From: an uncultured Bacilli bacterium
Lineage (GTDB): Bacteria > Bacillota_I > Bacilli_A > RF39 > UBA660
DNA: 6,997 nucleotides
Direction: 5' to 3'
Assembly (NCBI GenBank): GCA_947628325.1
Contig: CANQZL010000082.1
Coordinates: 1-6,997 of the forward strand
The notes under the pieces are model-generated. The model worked only from the letters and a program-made list of their open reading frames with translations. It did not search any database and had not been told where the DNA came from. Shown one piece after another: positions 6,296 through 6,997 of the stretch. The translations under genes and the position numbers were made by a program. Position 1 is the first letter of the stretch; every line of letters starts with the position of its first letter.

Positions 6296-6997
6296 ATGAA
6301 AAAGAAAAATATTTTAAGTAAATTAATTATAGCAGTTTTCTTATTAGCGATAATTGTTCCATTAGCAATAAGTTTTGCAGCTCCAGATAAACCAGTATTT
6401 AGAGTTACAACTTCAAATGCTAATCCAAAAGTTGGTGATAAAATAACACTTAAAATTTATTTAGAAAATATCGCCTCAATTAAAAGATGGTCTGGTTTTG
6501 ATGTTACATTGGAATATAATGAAGATGCATTTGAATATGTTAGTTCTGATACTCCATTGTATGGTAAAGATTATTTTACTAATACTCCTGAGTTACGTAA
6601 AAATGGTAAAGGTGTTTTATTTATTACGATGATTCAAACTTTTATTGAAGATAGTAATAAAGAATATCAAGCTAGTTCTTATGAAGGTGAAATTGGTGAA
6701 GTTACATTACAAGTTAAAGAAGGAGCTGCTGGTACATATGATGGTACAAATGGTGGATTTAATATTAAAATAGATGACTTCTTTAGCGATACAGGAGAAA
6801 AAGATGATAATGGTTTCTTAGTTTTTGAACATCATAATGATTCTAAGATTGAGTTACCTAGTGTAACTGTTGATGCTCCTATTAAAGATATTTCCCTATC
6901 AACAGAAAATATGAAATTAGTTAAAGGTCAAAAAGAAAAAATTGAAATTACACCTAATCCTACTAATACAACAACTGCTAAAAATGCTAGTTTTGTA
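6296..6997 (+). CDS. secreted cohesin-domain scaffold protein (5' part; runs off the window)
   Basis: The first 234 residues of an exported protein whose frame is open to the last base. Residues 1-28 are a clear signal peptide (MKKKNILSK, hydrophobic IIAVFLLAIIVPLAI, then SFA-A). Residues 34-190 fit a cohesin: VGDKITLKIYLENI (46-59), SGFDVTLEYNEDAFEYV (66-82), an internal strand GKGVLFITMI, GEIGEVTLQVKEGAAGTY (131-148), and a closing segment FNIKIDDFF. These match the usual cohesin order (VGD..., GF...L.YD...LE, G.I..I.F.V...A.G.Y). From about 195 (APIKDISLSTENMKLVKGQ) a Big_2-type domain begins and is cut by the window end. Cohesins bind dockerins, and the two proteins upstream carry them, so this is likely the scaffold of a local surface complex. 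Further cohesins, more Big_2 repeats and a sorting signal for the adjacent sortase would be expected downstream but cannot be seen. Confidence 0.9.
   Translation, partial: MKKKNILSKLIIAVFLLAIIVPLAISFAAPDKPVFRVTTSNANPKVGDKITLKIYLENIASIKRWSGFDVTLEYNEDAFEYVSSDTPLYGKDYFTNTPELRKNGKGVLFITMIQTFIEDSNKEYQASSYEGEIGEVTLQVKEGAAGTYDGTNGGFNIKIDDFFSDTGEKDDNGFLVFEHHNDSKIELPSVTVDAPIKDISLSTENMKLVKGQKEKIEITPNPTNTTTAKNASFV

Noticed and set aside
157..6997. A true cellulosome gene cluster
   Set aside because: Cohesin and dockerins are present, but no glycoside hydrolase, carbohydrate-binding module or other polysaccharide-degrading domain is visible in the four proteins.
157..6997. Mycoplasma-type genetic code suggested by the extreme A/T bias
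   Set aside because: Tryptophans in conserved motifs (for example CAP WPSPG and sortase IGWIEIP) use TGG and no in-frame TGA occurs, so the standard bacterial code fits.

Overview
The window reads as one four-gene operon on the plus strand from a very AT-rich, low-GC bacterium. Short A/G-rich ribosome binding sites, class B sortase, CAP_assoc_N, dockerin and cohesin families, and strongly A/T-ending codons point to Bacillota, perhaps an uncultured gut lineage related to Erysipelotrichia or RF39. This placement is inference. Tryptophan is TGG and genes end in TAA or TAG with no in-frame TGA, so the UGA=Trp code of mycoplasmas is not in use.

Layout: bases 1-72 hold no supported gene. At 73-101 there is a near-consensus sigma-A type promoter (TTGACG, 17-bp spacer, TATAAT). 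The last eight bases of its spacer are a pure G run, the only such run in an otherwise A/T-dominated window. A short leader with an A/T-only hairpin leads to gene 1 (157-2877), a secreted beta-propeller/CAP/Big_2/dockerin protein. Gene 2 (2892-5483) follows after 14 bases and encodes a secreted CAP_assoc_N/CAP/Big_2/dockerin protein. Gene 3 (5527-6279) is a membrane-anchored class B sortase. Gene 4 (6296 to beyond the window end) is a secreted cohesin protein with at least the start of a Big_2 domain. No intrinsic terminator separates the genes.

How they may work together (inference from family knowledge): the cohesin protein would be a scaffold on the cell surface, probably fixed to the wall by the neighbouring sortase. 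The two dockerin proteins would dock onto it and so display their CAP domains and the propeller outside the cell. This has the parts list of a small cellulosome (scaffold, anchoring enzyme, docked clients), but the clients are CAP proteins and no glycoside hydrolase is visible. The two dockerins are almost identical at DNA level while the rest of the two proteins is strongly diverged. The G tract inside the promoter suggests that the whole surface complex may be switched on and off by slipped-strand changes in spacer length. The scaffold's C-terminus, including any sorting signal or further cohesins, lies outside the window.
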